Shown here: positions 1-6,651 of the stretch, in pieces
Position numbering within the stretch: the first letter of the stretch is position 1
How the letters are laid out: the number at the start of each line of letters is the position of its first letter
Source of the DNA: Clostridia bacterium
GTDB lineage: Bacteria > Bacillota > Clostridia > Christensenellales > CAG-1252
Assembly (NCBI GenBank): GCA_016296985.1
Contig: JAEDHM010000028.1
Span: forward strand, 1 to 13,755
DNA length: 13,755 nucleotides
Reading direction: 5' to 3'
The notes under the pieces: model-generated
The model's input: only the letters and a program-made list of their open reading frames with translations
Databases searched by the model: none
What the model was told of the DNA's origin: nothing
Program-made: the position numbers and the translations under genes

Positions 1-195
1 GAAAAAGAGGATGGAAATTACTCCTGACCAACCGAAAACATAGCCAAAAAGGGCGGTGAAAAGGGTAACCACTTCGATATTAGGCAAAAAGGACAATGCC
101 ATTTTGCCCCCTGTTAAAACAGCGGTCATAACCCCAATTAAAACCACCCTTTTGGTAGTATTTAGCGAAATTTGCCTAGCCCTTTCTTTTTGCAT
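1..195 (-). CDS. ECF transporter S component, N-terminal part (runs off window edge)
   Basis: Only the first 65 codons are present; the gene continues past position 1. The protein begins MQKERARQISLNTTKR and then enters hydrophobic helices containing ALSFLPNIEVVTLF and a following FGYVFGW segment. That basic N-terminus plus 'LPNIEVVTL' helix is characteristic of substrate-binding S components of energy-coupling factor (ECF) vitamin transporters, integral membrane proteins that pair with a shared EcfT/EcfA module. The ATG overlaps the stop of the upstream lipoprotein gene by one base (TGATG), so translation is probably coupled. The transcript starts behind a cobalamin riboswitch, so the substrate is most likely cobalamin or a precursor; this is inferred from context, not from binding residues. 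The T and A components are not visible here. Confidence 0.8.
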   Translation of the reverse strand, partial: MQKERARQISLNTTKRVVLIGVMTAVLTGGKMALSFLPNIEVVTLFTALFGYVFGWSGVISILFF

Positions 196-641
196 CAACC
201 CCAATAAATGGTACCAATATAAACGGTACAACCATTTTCAATTGTCATTTCCTTTGCGCCAACACCTGCGTTTGTTAAAGTCGTATCCTTATATTGGATA
301 GTTTCCGCATATTGAGAAACGTCAAAATCCTTTTCAACGGTGGTATACACGTAGATATAATGCCCACCCCCTTGAGATAAAGCGCCTACGCTTGTCAAAA
401 AGCCCTCTTGATGTGCAAACTCAAGCCCCTCGGTCTCTTTCAAATATTCCAAAACAGACAAAAGTCCTTGTGTTAGTTCAACCTTGCTGAGGTCAACTTG
501 GTATTCTACGGGATTGTCGCCACCCACTACCAAAAGCATAGCGCCTTCAGCGTTATCCGTTTCGGGAGTGCAACCAACGAAAGCGAAAGAAAGGGCAAGA
601 ACAATTGTCAAGCAGATAAGAACAGATAAAAATTTTTTCAT
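195..641 (-). CDS. Small lipoprotein, DUF4430/transcobalamin-C-like, probable cobalamin-binding partner of the ECF transporter
   Basis: 148 aa. A longer in-frame opening reaches position 788, but the start at 641 is chosen because AAGGAGG sits 5 nt upstream and the protein then begins with a signal peptide (MKKFLSVLICLTIVLAL) and lipobox FVGC with Cys24. The mature part is about 125 residues: a short beta strand (AMLLVVGG), a helix around SVLEYLKETEG, then a glycine-rich turn and strands (GGGHYIYVYTTV, GCTVYIGTIYW). This order (strand, 'LSVLEYL' helix, aromatic strand, final strand) resembles DUF4430, the fold shared with the C-terminal domain of transcobalamin and intrinsic factor. Family assignment is by eye. 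The riboswitch upstream and the overlapping ECF S-component gene downstream support a role in capturing corrinoids at the outer face of the membrane. A generic lipoprotein of other specificity remains possible. Confidence 0.7.
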   Translation of the reverse strand: MKKFLSVLICLTIVLALSFAFVGCTPETDNAEGAMLLVVGGDNPVEYQVDLSKVELTQGLLSVLEYLKETEGLEFAHQEGFLTSVGALSQGGGHYIYVYTTVEKDFDVSQYAETIQYKDTTLTNAGVGAKEMTIENGCTVYIGTIYWG

Positions 642-660
642 AAAACCCTCCTTGTCAAGG

Positions 661-686
661 CAAAATAAAACCTTCCAAGGGAAGGC
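661..686 (-). terminator. Terminator-like hairpin just before the lipoprotein RBS
   Basis: On the minus strand CCTTCC (685-680), loop CTT, GGAAGG (676-671), followed by TTTTATTTT. It lies between the riboswitch and the ribosome binding site at 653-647, so it is a candidate part of the riboswitch expression platform. The stem is only 6 bp. Confidence 0.5.
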
Positions 687-712
687 AAAAAGGGTGCGCA
701 AAAAAGCGCGCC
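687..712 (-). terminator. GC-rich hairpin with T-run downstream of the cobalamin riboswitch
   Basis: On the minus strand GGCGCGC (712-706), a T6 loop, GCGCACC (699-693), then T5 (691-687). One position is an A/C mismatch. Position between riboswitch and gene suggests intrinsic termination in the ligand-bound state; the anti-terminator was not worked out. Confidence 0.5.
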
Positions 713-749
713 GGCCCCTATCTTCATTTGCCCAAGACTGTACCGTATA

Positions 750-866
750 ATTTGCAAGGCAGGTATTCCGACTTAAGAGAAAACTCAATTACGGTAATGG
801 CTGTTGCGACGGATTTTCACCGAGATTCCCACTGTTAATGACTTTTTCAAGCCAATCCATGCAAAT
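750..866 (-). promoter_or_regulatory. Cobalamin (B12) riboswitch, compact form
   Basis: Read on the minus strand, the core has the conserved succession GGGAA, GGTGAAAATCC, GC..CAGCC, ACCGT and finally AAGTCGGAATACCTGCC (775-759), the B12-box end of the aptamer. A 7-bp closing stem is formed by ATTTGCA (866-860) with TGCAAAT (756-750). At about 117 nt it is shorter than classical class-I aptamers because the peripheral arms are small. It starts roughly 10 nt after the predicted transcription start and precedes two terminator-like hairpins and the lipoprotein/ECF genes. Normally cobalamin binding would lower expression of these genes. Confidence 0.88.
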
Positions 867-881
867 ATTGATAATGCGATT

Positions 882-910
882 ATTATAAAACTATTGGCAT
901 AAATTGTCAA
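882..910 (-). promoter_or_regulatory. Consensus sigma-A promoter for the riboswitch/lipoprotein/ECF transcript
   Basis: On the minus strand TTGACA (910-905), exactly 17 bp, TATAAT (887-882). Both hexamers are perfect. The predicted start, near 875, lies just upstream of the aptamer closing stem. Confidence 0.9.
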
Positions 911-939
911 TAAAATTCGTTTGCGGTATTTTTTCTTCT

Positions 940-958
940 CCCAATTTATAAAATTGGG
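940..958. promoter_or_regulatory. Perfect inverted repeat abutting the malQ promoter, candidate operator
   Basis: CCCAATTT (940-947), spacer ATA, AAATTGGG (951-958): 8-bp perfect arms ending 2 bp before the -35 box of malQ. The position fits a regulator-binding site for the starch operon. No T-run follows on either strand, so a terminator is less likely. No regulator family is recognised from the motif. Confidence 0.45.
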
Positions 959-960
959 AC

Positions 961-989
961 TTGACGGAAAGGGCGTGGGATGATAAAAT
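961..989 (+). promoter_or_regulatory. Sigma-A promoter of the malQ operon
   Basis: TTGACG (961-966), 17-bp spacer, TAAAAT (984-989). It predicts a leader of about 35 nt before the malQ ATG at 1031, with GGAG at 1020-1023 as ribosome binding site. Confidence 0.8.
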
Positions 990-1030
990 CATAATGCGGA
1001 GTTTTTCCGTAAAAAATTTGGAGTTATACA

Positions 1031-2536
1031 ATGACACAACATCTTAAAAATTTTGGTTTTACACACAAAAGTGGCATATTGATGGCCATTTCCTCTTTGC
1101 CTTCCCCTTACGGCATAGGCACCTTTGGAAAACCTTGCTATAAGTTTGTGGACTTTTTGGCAGATTGCGGTCAAACTTGTTGGCAAGTTTTACCTCTCAA
1201 CCCCACCGCTTACGGCGATTCACCCTATCAATCTCCCGCATCCTTTGCAGGCAACCCCTACTTTTTGGATTTGGACAGATTACACAAGGAAAAGCTTTTG
1301 ACTTCGGCGGAACTTGCCACTGCAAAACGCCCCAACGGTGAAAAGGTCGACTACGGCTGGCTTTTCTTCTCAAGATTCCAACTTTTAAGAAAGGCATATT
1401 CCCGTTTCCACAAAAACAACGCTTTCTACTCTTTCAAACGCTCTAACGCCGATTGGCTTGAAGACTACGCTTTGTTTATGGCTCTCAAAGTAAAAAACAG
1501 CTATCGTCCTTGGGTTGAATGGGCAGAGGATGAAAGAGTTTATGCAAAAGCAGTTGCCAACAAAAAGACAATCGAAGATGAAATCGGTTTTTGGGAATTT
1601 TTGCAATACCAATTTTTTACCCAATGGAAGGACGTAGTCCGCTACGCTCACAAAAAGGGTATTAAGATAATCGGCGATATGCCCATTTACGTTGCCTTTG
1701 ACAGCGTTGAAGTTTGGTCCCGTCCCGATCAATTCTTGCTTGATCAAAACCTTAACCCTACCATCGTGGCAGGCTGTCCTCCCGACGGTTTCTCTCCCGA
1801 CGGACAACTTTGGGGCAATCCCATTTACAACTGGGAAAAGATGAAGGGCGAAAACTTTGCATGGTGGGTACACCGTGTAAAACACAGTTTCAAACTTTAC
1901 GACATTTTACGTATCGACCACTTCCGCGGTTTTGCAGGATATTACTGCATTCCTTTCGGTGACTCTACCGCAAGAAACGGTTGGTGGCAACAAGGCGTGG
2001 GGAAAGAACTTTTTGCGGTTATCAAATCCGCTTTACCTCACTCGAAGATTATCGCTGAAGACTTGGGCTTTATCACCGACGACGTAAGAGAACTTTTGGA
2101 CTTTACCGGCTATCCCGGAATGAAAGTTTTGCAATTCGCTTTCTTTGATGAAGACGCCGAATATCTCCCCAGAAACTACAAGAATGAAAACTGCGTGGTA
2201 TACACAGGCACTCACGATGCAGACACAACCAAGGCTTGGTGCGACAACCTTGACGGAAGTACCAGAGAAAGATTTATGCGCGAGTGTCCTCAAACACAGG
2301 CAACCCCCGTTTATTCTCTTATCGCTTTCGCTTTAAACAGCAAGGCAAACCTTGCGATTATTCCCTTGCAGGATTATCAAGAACTTGACAACAGTTGCCG
2401 TATGAACGTTCCCGCTTTCGGGGAAGGAAACTGGGTATGGCGCACAAAGGCTGCTTATTACACAAAGTGCACGGCAAGAAAGATTTTAGAACTCAATAAA
2501 CAATGCGGACGCGCATGCGTTCGTCGCAAAAAATAA
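1031..2536 (+). CDS. malQ: 4-alpha-glucanotransferase (amylomaltase), GH77
   Basis: 501 aa, the usual length for bacterial GH77 enzymes. It transfers maltodextrin segments between chains and releases glucose in the cytoplasm; there is no signal peptide. Family landmarks in order: SGILMAISSLPSPYGIG near residue 14, YGDSPYQSPASFAGNP at 61-76, GDMPIYVAFDS at 215, CPPDGFSPDGQLWGNP at 249-264, RIDHFRGF with nucleophile Asp296, IAEDLG with acid/base Glu343, and YTGTHDADT with Asp396 as the third carboxylate. All three catalytic residues are present. The ATG is supported by GGAG 7 nt upstream. It is first in an operon with the pullulanase, which starts 16 nt after the stop: debranched glucans made outside would be imported as maltodextrins and processed here. 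A basic, Cys-containing tail (QCGRACVRRKK) ends the protein. Confidence 0.96.
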   Translation: MTQHLKNFGFTHKSGILMAISSLPSPYGIGTFGKPCYKFVDFLADCGQTCWQVLPLNPTAYGDSPYQSPASFAGNPYFLDLDRLHKEKLLTSAELATAKRPNGEKVDYGWLFFSRFQLLRKAYSRFHKNNAFYSFKRSNADWLEDYALFMALKVKNSYRPWVEWAEDERVYAKAVANKKTIEDEIGFWEFLQYQFFTQWKDVVRYAHKKGIKIIGDMPIYVAFDSVEVWSRPDQFLLDQNLNPTIVAGCPPDGFSPDGQLWGNPIYNWEKMKGENFAWWVHRVKHSFKLYDILRIDHFRGFAGYYCIPFGDSTARNGWWQQGVGKELFAVIKSALPHSKIIAEDLGFITDDVRELLDFTGYPGMKVLQFAFFDEDAEYLPRNYKNENCVVYTGTHDADTTKAWCDNLDGSTRERFMRECPQTQATPVYSLIAFALNSKANLAIIPLQDYQELDNSCRMNVPAFGEGNWVWRTKAAYYTKCTARKILELNKQCGRACVRRKK

Positions 2537-2552
2537 TATAAAGGACGTGTTT

Positions 2553-5231
2553 ATGAAGAAGAAAATTTTGACAATAATCACAGTTACTTTGGTTATTCTG
2601 TCCTTGGTATTGTCAGTGGCATGCGGAGATAAAACTCCTGCGCCTACTCCTACCCCAAATCCCGATGACAGCACACCTTCGACCCCCTCGACTCCTGAAA
2701 GGCCTACTGAAGATAACTACACCTTGGAAAAGGAAGAGGGCAAAAACCAACTTACCTTTTATTGGTTCTACAACGGCGACCTCTCCACTTGCGATATGTG
2801 GATTTGGTATGACGGCAAGGATGGTTCGGGCAATATAATGCACGCATGGCCCAAGGGCGGAAAGGTTATTATCAACGTTCCCCAAGAGATTACTCAAGTC
2901 GGCTTTATCGTAAGACGCGGTTGTGACGACCCCGGTGGTAGTGCTTGGGGCAACGCAACGAAAGACTTTGCAGAAGATAGGTTTGTCGAAATGGAAGGCG
3001 ACACCACGATATATCTCAAATCCGGCGACGGAAATCAATATTCTAGCACAGACGGAGGCAACACTTTGATTCAAATCAAAAAGTTCTATATGGCGGGAAT
3101 GACCGCTTTCGACAAGGTAAGCTACAACGTTACACCTGCTTGTAAGATCTCTTCCTTGGACAGCATCAAATTAAAAGACGTCAACGGCAGAGAAATTGAA
3201 GTTACCGCCCTCAACTCTTTAGGTAAAAGCTCTACTGGTGGTGTCTTAACTCTTGCTGAAAAACTTGACATAGGCAGTCAATACACCTTATGGATTGACG
3301 GCTATGGTGAAAAGGTTGTTCAACCCACCTCAGTTTTCGATTCAAAAGAATTTAAGGATAACTTCGTATACGACGGCGACGATTTAGGCGCTGTTATCGA
3401 CGGTAAGTTTACCACCTTCAAGGTTTGGGCTCCCACCGCATCTAAGGTAAAACTTAACCTCTTTACCGCAGGCGACGGCGAAGGCGCATACAAAACCGTT
3501 GACATGCAAAAGGCAGACAAGGGCGTTTGGACAATCACCGAAGAAGTTGGACACGGCACCTACTACACCTATTCCGTAACTACCGCATTAGGTGAACAAG
3601 AAGCAGTTGATCCTTATGCTCGTACCACCGGCGTAAACGGCGATAGAGGTATGATAGTCGACCTTTCTCTCACCAATCCCGAAGGCTTTGAAAATGAAGA
3701 CTACCTTCAAACAATGGACAAGTATACCGAGGCAGTGGTTTGGGAAGTTCACGTAAGAGACTTCAGTAACAAGATTGCATCCTCTCAATACCCCGGCAAG
3801 TTTATGGCTTTCACCGAAAGCGGACTTACCAACTCAAGCGGTATTCCCGTAGGTGTTGACTACTTGGTAAATTTGGGCATCACTCACGTACACCTTCTTC
3901 CTTCCTATGACTATGCAACGGTTGACGAAGCAAATCCCGATTCCGGTTTCAACTGGGGTTATGATCCCAAAAACTACAACGTACCCGAGGGAAGTTATTC
4001 TACCGACCCCTTCCACGGCGAGGTAAGAGTAAACGAGTTTAAGCAAATGGTACAAAGTTTGCACAGTCGTGGCTTGGGTGTTATTATGGACGTTGTTTAC
4101 AATCACACTTACGACATCAACTCTTGCTTGAACAAGGTTGTTCCAAACTACTACTATCGTTATATGGCATCCGGCGCTCCCTCCAATGGTAGTGGTTGCG
4201 GAAACGAAACGGCTTCTGAAAGAACAATGTTCCGCAAGTATATGATTGACAGCGTTTCTTATTGGGCAAAAGAATACAAGGTTGACGGTTTCAGATTCGA
4301 CCTTATGGGCTTGCACGATTTAGATACAATGCAAGATATTGAAAAGGCAGTTCACTCAATCAACCCTAAGGCTTTGATTTACGGCGAAGGTTGGACAGGT
4401 GGCACAAGCACGTTGCCCACAACTGAACAAACCACAACCAAAAACGCGCACAACATCGCTGTATCCGAAGGCGCAATCGGTGGCGTTGCAGTATTCAACG
4501 ACGTAATCCGTGACGGCTTGAAGGGTAGCGTATTTGAAAAGACCGGCGCTAGCTATATCAACGGCAATTGCACCGCTTTGATGGCAAGAAAGGTTCAATT
4601 CGGTATTATGGGCGCATCCAAAATTTCAGGTTCGGACTGGAGCGTTAAAAACAGCGCGGTTATCAACTATATGTCCGCTCACGACAACCACACCTTGTGG
4701 GACAAGTTGGCGTTGACAAACCCCGATGCAACCGATGAAGAAAAGGTTGCAATCAACAAGCTTGGCGCTGCAATCATTATGATTTCAAGCGGTACTCCCT
4801 TTATGCAAGCAGGCGAGGAAATGCTTCGCACCAAAAACGGTGATGATAACAGCTATAAGTCCTCTGACGAAATCAACAATATCGATTGGGAACTTTTGAC
4901 TCCTACCAGTTTGCAATACACTACCATGCTTTATTACAAAGGCTTGATTGAGATTAGAAAGAGCAACGCTTTATTCACAGGAAACGGCAATATTGAAATC
5001 ACCTTTGAAAACTTGACAGGAAACGCAATGGCAGTCAATTTCTCCGACGGCGAAGGCAACGTTGCAAAGGTTCTTATCAACCCCACCGCAAACGCCCTTA
5101 ATTACACTGTAACAAAGGCTTATACCCAAGTTGCAGACGGCGTAAACGCAGGTCTTGACACTGCAAAGGACGTTGACGGATCGGTTACCGTAAACCCTGT
5201 TTCCGTAGCAATTTTGATTTGTAAGGAGTAG
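2553..5231 (+). CDS. pulA: Type I pullulanase lipoprotein, GH13 with CBM41- and CBM48-like modules
   Basis: 892 aa from ATG 2553 (AAGGA 7 nt upstream); an in-frame GTG at 2547 is less likely. A signal peptide ends in lipobox LSVAC with Cys24, so the enzyme is probably lipid-anchored on the outer face of the membrane. A Pro/Thr/Ser-rich linker (about 28-53) follows. Residues about 65-165 resemble CBM41 (FYWFYNGDLSTCDMWIWYDG). Residues about 265-375 hold a CBM48-like sandwich (TTFKVWAPTASKVKLNLF). The GH13 barrel follows: FNWGYDP (466-472; type I pullulanases usually have YNWGYDP), DVVYNH (513-518), GFRFDLMG with nucleophile Asp583, YGEGW with acid/base Glu612, and SAHDNHT with Asp711. It hydrolyses alpha-1,6 branches of pullulan, amylopectin or glycogen. 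The C-terminus is a GH13 all-beta domain with no wall anchor or S-layer repeats. Confidence 0.95.
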   Translation: MKKKILTIITVTLVILSLVLSVACGDKTPAPTPTPNPDDSTPSTPSTPERPTEDNYTLEKEEGKNQLTFYWFYNGDLSTCDMWIWYDGKDGSGNIMHAWPKGGKVIINVPQEITQVGFIVRRGCDDPGGSAWGNATKDFAEDRFVEMEGDTTIYLKSGDGNQYSSTDGGNTLIQIKKFYMAGMTAFDKVSYNVTPACKISSLDSIKLKDVNGREIEVTALNSLGKSSTGGVLTLAEKLDIGSQYTLWIDGYGEKVVQPTSVFDSKEFKDNFVYDGDDLGAVIDGKFTTFKVWAPTASKVKLNLFTAGDGEGAYKTVDMQKADKGVWTITEEVGHGTYYTYSVTTALGEQEAVDPYARTTGVNGDRGMIVDLSLTNPEGFENEDYLQTMDKYTEAVVWEVHVRDFSNKIASSQYPGKFMAFTESGLTNSSGIPVGVDYLVNLGITHVHLLPSYDYATVDEANPDSGFNWGYDPKNYNVPEGSYSTDPFHGEVRVNEFKQMVQSLHSRGLGVIMDVVYNHTYDINSCLNKVVPNYYYRYMASGAPSNGSGCGNETASERTMFRKYMIDSVSYWAKEYKVDGFRFDLMGLHDLDTMQDIEKAVHSINPKALIYGEGWTGGTSTLPTTEQTTTKNAHNIAVSEGAIGGVAVFNDVIRDGLKGSVFEKTGASYINGNCTALMARKVQFGIMGASKISGSDWSVKNSAVINYMSAHDNHTLWDKLALTNPDATDEEKVAINKLGAAIIMISSGTPFMQAGEEMLRTKNGDDNSYKSSDEINNIDWELLTPTSLQYTTMLYYKGLIEIRKSNALFTGNGNIEITFENLTGNAMAVNFSDGEGNVAKVLINPTANALNYTVTKAYTQVADGVNAGLDTAKDVDGSVTVNPVSVAILICKE

Positions 5232-5233
5232 TT

Positions 5234-5476
5234 ATGAAAAAAATAGTTATCGGTTTAGACGGCATGATGTGTTCGGGTTGCGAAAACCGTGTAAACACAG
5301 CCATAAAAAATGCTTATCCCGTAAAAAAAGTAACATCTTCTCACGTAAAGAAGGAAACTGTCATCAACACAGAAGTTGATATTCCCGAAGCTCAAATTAC
5401 CGCAATGTTGACGGGAATGGGTTTTAAAGTGCTTTCCTTTACCGTTGAAGAGAAAAAAAGATTGTTTCCAAGATAA
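5234..5476 (+). CDS. Small heavy-metal-associated (HMA) domain protein with CxxC
   Basis: 80 aa, one HMA (ferredoxin-like) domain: first strand KKIVIGLDG, metal loop GMMCSGC with Cys13 and Cys16, helix ENRVNTAIKNAY, later strand and a 'MGFKVLSF' end. Such stand-alone domains bind Cu(I) or another soft metal and act as chaperones or sensors. The start lies 2 nt after the pullulanase stop, and its AAGGAG sits inside the end of that gene, so it is co-translated with the starch operon. No P-type ATPase or copper repressor is nearby, so the metal and partner are unknown. The second half is Lys-rich with TEVDIPEAQITAML, and the spacing between strands suggests a slightly divergent HMA fold. Confidence 0.8.
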   Translation: MKKIVIGLDGMMCSGCENRVNTAIKNAYPVKKVTSSHVKKETVINTEVDIPEAQITAMLTGMGFKVLSFTVEEKKRLFPR

Positions 5477-5479
5477 ATT

Positions 5480-6226
5480 ATGACGAAAAAAGAAATTCTT
5501 TCAAAAGTTAAGGAGTATATTTCCCAAGGTCTTGACGAGAAAAGCCTTGGGGAGATATTCTCCCTTATCGGCGCAGGAAATTACAGTGCCGACTATTTAA
5601 AATCAATTCGTTTATGGGGTGACTTTTTGCCAAAAGGTGAGGAAGATCCCTATACCCCCGAACAAAGATATTTGCATATCCTTTGGGAAACCATAGACAA
5701 GGTGCCAATGGGTATTGATATCGAATTTGCAATTCCATTCCGCCGAATGATAGCAAAAAAACTTTTCAAAAAATGCGGTAAAGGTTTTGTAGCCAACGAA
5801 GGTTGCCGTTTCAATTACGGACATCTTATCGAAGTAGGTGATTACGTAGTTTGGAATCATTGTTGCTATCTCGACGCAAAGGGAGGACTTTCCTTTGGCG
5901 ATTATTCAATGATAACCGAATATACCAAAATTTTCACCCACGGACATTCGGAAAGCGACCACGAGGAAAGAAGTTACAGTCCTGTGGAAATCGGGGAATA
6001 TGCAAAGGTTTACACCGCTTGCACCCTTCTCCCCGGTATCAAAATCGGCAAGGGAGCAATTTGCGCAACGGGTAGTATCGTAACGAAAAGCGTTGACGAC
6101 TTTACCATGGTTGCAGGTATTCCCGCAAAACCCGTGAGGGGAAGACACACCTTGGGAAAACAGGTTGAGGACTTGAATCACTATGCTTTGGCAAACAAAG
6201 CATTTCAATGTGACGACGAGGAATAA
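5480..6226 (+). CDS. Left-handed beta-helix acyltransferase (hexapeptide-repeat, maltose/galactoside acetyltransferase type)
   Basis: 248 aa. The N-terminal 90 residues are mostly helical (ILSKVKEYISQGL, EQRYLHILWETID). Residues about 96-220 carry imperfect hexapeptide turns of the left-handed beta-helix: KGFVANEGCRFNYG, LIEVGDYVVWNHCCYLDA, LSFGDYSMI, IKIGKGAICATGSIVTKSV. The fold ends in the hallmark FTMVAGIPAKPVRGR. THGHS (153-157) supplies the likely catalytic His. These enzymes use acetyl-CoA to O-acetylate sugars or other small molecules. The ATG follows the HMA stop by 3 nt and lacks a clear ribosome binding site, suggesting translational coupling. The acceptor cannot be read from the sequence. 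Being last in a malQ-pulA operon, a sugar acceptor is reasonable, but cell-surface polysaccharide modification is an alternative. Confidence 0.85.
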   Translation: MTKKEILSKVKEYISQGLDEKSLGEIFSLIGAGNYSADYLKSIRLWGDFLPKGEEDPYTPEQRYLHILWETIDKVPMGIDIEFAIPFRRMIAKKLFKKCGKGFVANEGCRFNYGHLIEVGDYVVWNHCCYLDAKGGLSFGDYSMITEYTKIFTHGHSESDHEERSYSPVEIGEYAKVYTACTLLPGIKIGKGAICATGSIVTKSVDDFTMVAGIPAKPVRGRHTLGKQVEDLNHYALANKAFQCDDEE

Positions 6227-6381
6227 ATCTATATCGTAGAGTTTATTCTCCAACAAAAAAAGCGTTATGGCAGATTGGGTGGTATCCTTAGCGGAGAATT
6301 TACACTTTGACAAAAGTGCAAGCATCGCATTTGACCAGTCAACGCATTATGGGCTAAGCCCAAACCCATATTACAAGCAGA

Positions 6382-6425
6382 AAGAGATAACAAATCGGTT
6401 ATTCGCCGAAATGTTATCTCTTTTT
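6382..6425 (+). terminator. Long hairpin with T-run, likely terminator for the malQ operon
   Basis: AAGAGATAACA, AA, TCGG, loop TTATTCG, CCGA, AA, TGTTATCTCTT with TTTTT following (6419-6425). About 15 bp of stem. It lies inside the MITE-like element, about 160 nt after the acyltransferase stop, so the insertion may supply the transcript end. Confidence 0.55.
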
Positions 6426-6438
6426 CTGTTGGTATAAA

Positions 6439-6518
6439 GTGATATTCTTTGCTGACGCAAAGAGTGATATTGTCGCACAGCGACAGTGATATTGAAGCCT
6501 TGCGGCTTCAGTGATATT
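6439..6518. repeat. Four GTGATATT copies separated by three different short hairpins
   Basis: GTGATATT occurs at 6439, 6464, 6486 and 6511 (spacing 25, 22, 25). Between copies lie perfect hairpins of different sequence: CTTTGC-TGAC-GCAAAG (6447-6462), GTCGC-ACA-GCGAC (6472-6484) and GAAGCC-TTGC-GGCTTC (6494-6509), each followed by A and the next copy. Structure, not stem sequence, is conserved. Confidence 0.85.
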
Positions 6519-6568
6519 CTATTCGCCCTAAACTTGCGTAGCAAATATAACTCGCCGAAGGCGAATAG
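6519..6568. repeat. Inverted repeat with 9-bp arms inside the MITE-like element
   Basis: CTATTCGCC (6519-6527) pairs with GGCGAATAG (6560-6568). The loop contains a smaller TTGC/GCAA hairpin, and the right arm can alternatively form CGCC-GAA-GGCG (6553-6563). Confidence 0.75.
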
Positions 6569-6571
6569 AGT

Positions 6572-6603
6572 TAGCGTGATACTCCGTTAAGAGTATCACG
6601 CTA
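6572..6603. repeat. 13-bp perfect inverted repeat adjoining the right end of the element
   Basis: TAGCGTGATACTC (6572-6584), loop CGTTAA, GAGTATCACGCTA (6591-6603). It ends 2 bp before the terminal inverted repeat. No T-run follows, so it is not a standard terminator. The arm includes GTGATA, related to the array motif. Confidence 0.8.
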
Positions 6604-6651
6604 TACCATAACGCTTTTTTTCTTTATGATAATTTAGTCATTTTTATCAGC

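Larger units (their letters stand above)
6255..6621. mobile_element. MITE-like non-autonomous element with 16-bp perfect terminal inverted repeats
   Basis: AAAAAAAGCGTTATGG (6255-6270) is an exact inverted match of CCATAACGCTTTTTTT (6606-6621), bounding 367 bp that contain no credible gene. The interior is made largely of hairpins: AAAGTG-type arms near 6311-6325, a GGGCTAAGCCC palindrome near 6355, a long stem at 6382-6425, three short hairpins separated by GTGATATT, one with 9-bp arms at 6519-6568, and a 13-bp perfect one at 6572-6603. It sits in the gap between two convergent genes, a typical harmless insertion place. No target-site duplication was obvious and no transposase is present, so the mobilising family is unknown. 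It might alternatively be a structured RNA or a large intergenic repeat. Confidence 0.7.

Noticed and set aside
56..301. 81-codon plus-strand frame at the left edge
   Set aside because: Antisense to the ECF S component and lipoprotein genes; the minus-strand reading gives a recognisable family sequence and coupled start/stop.
642..788. N-terminal extension of the lipoprotein frame to position 788
   Set aside because: It runs through the riboswitch and terminator hairpins and lacks an RBS; the start at 641 has AAGGAGG and a textbook lipoprotein signal.
6439..6518. Regularly spaced repeats resembling a CRISPR array
   Set aside because: Repeats are only 8-9 bp, spacers are 14-17 bp self-complementary hairpins, and no cas genes are present.
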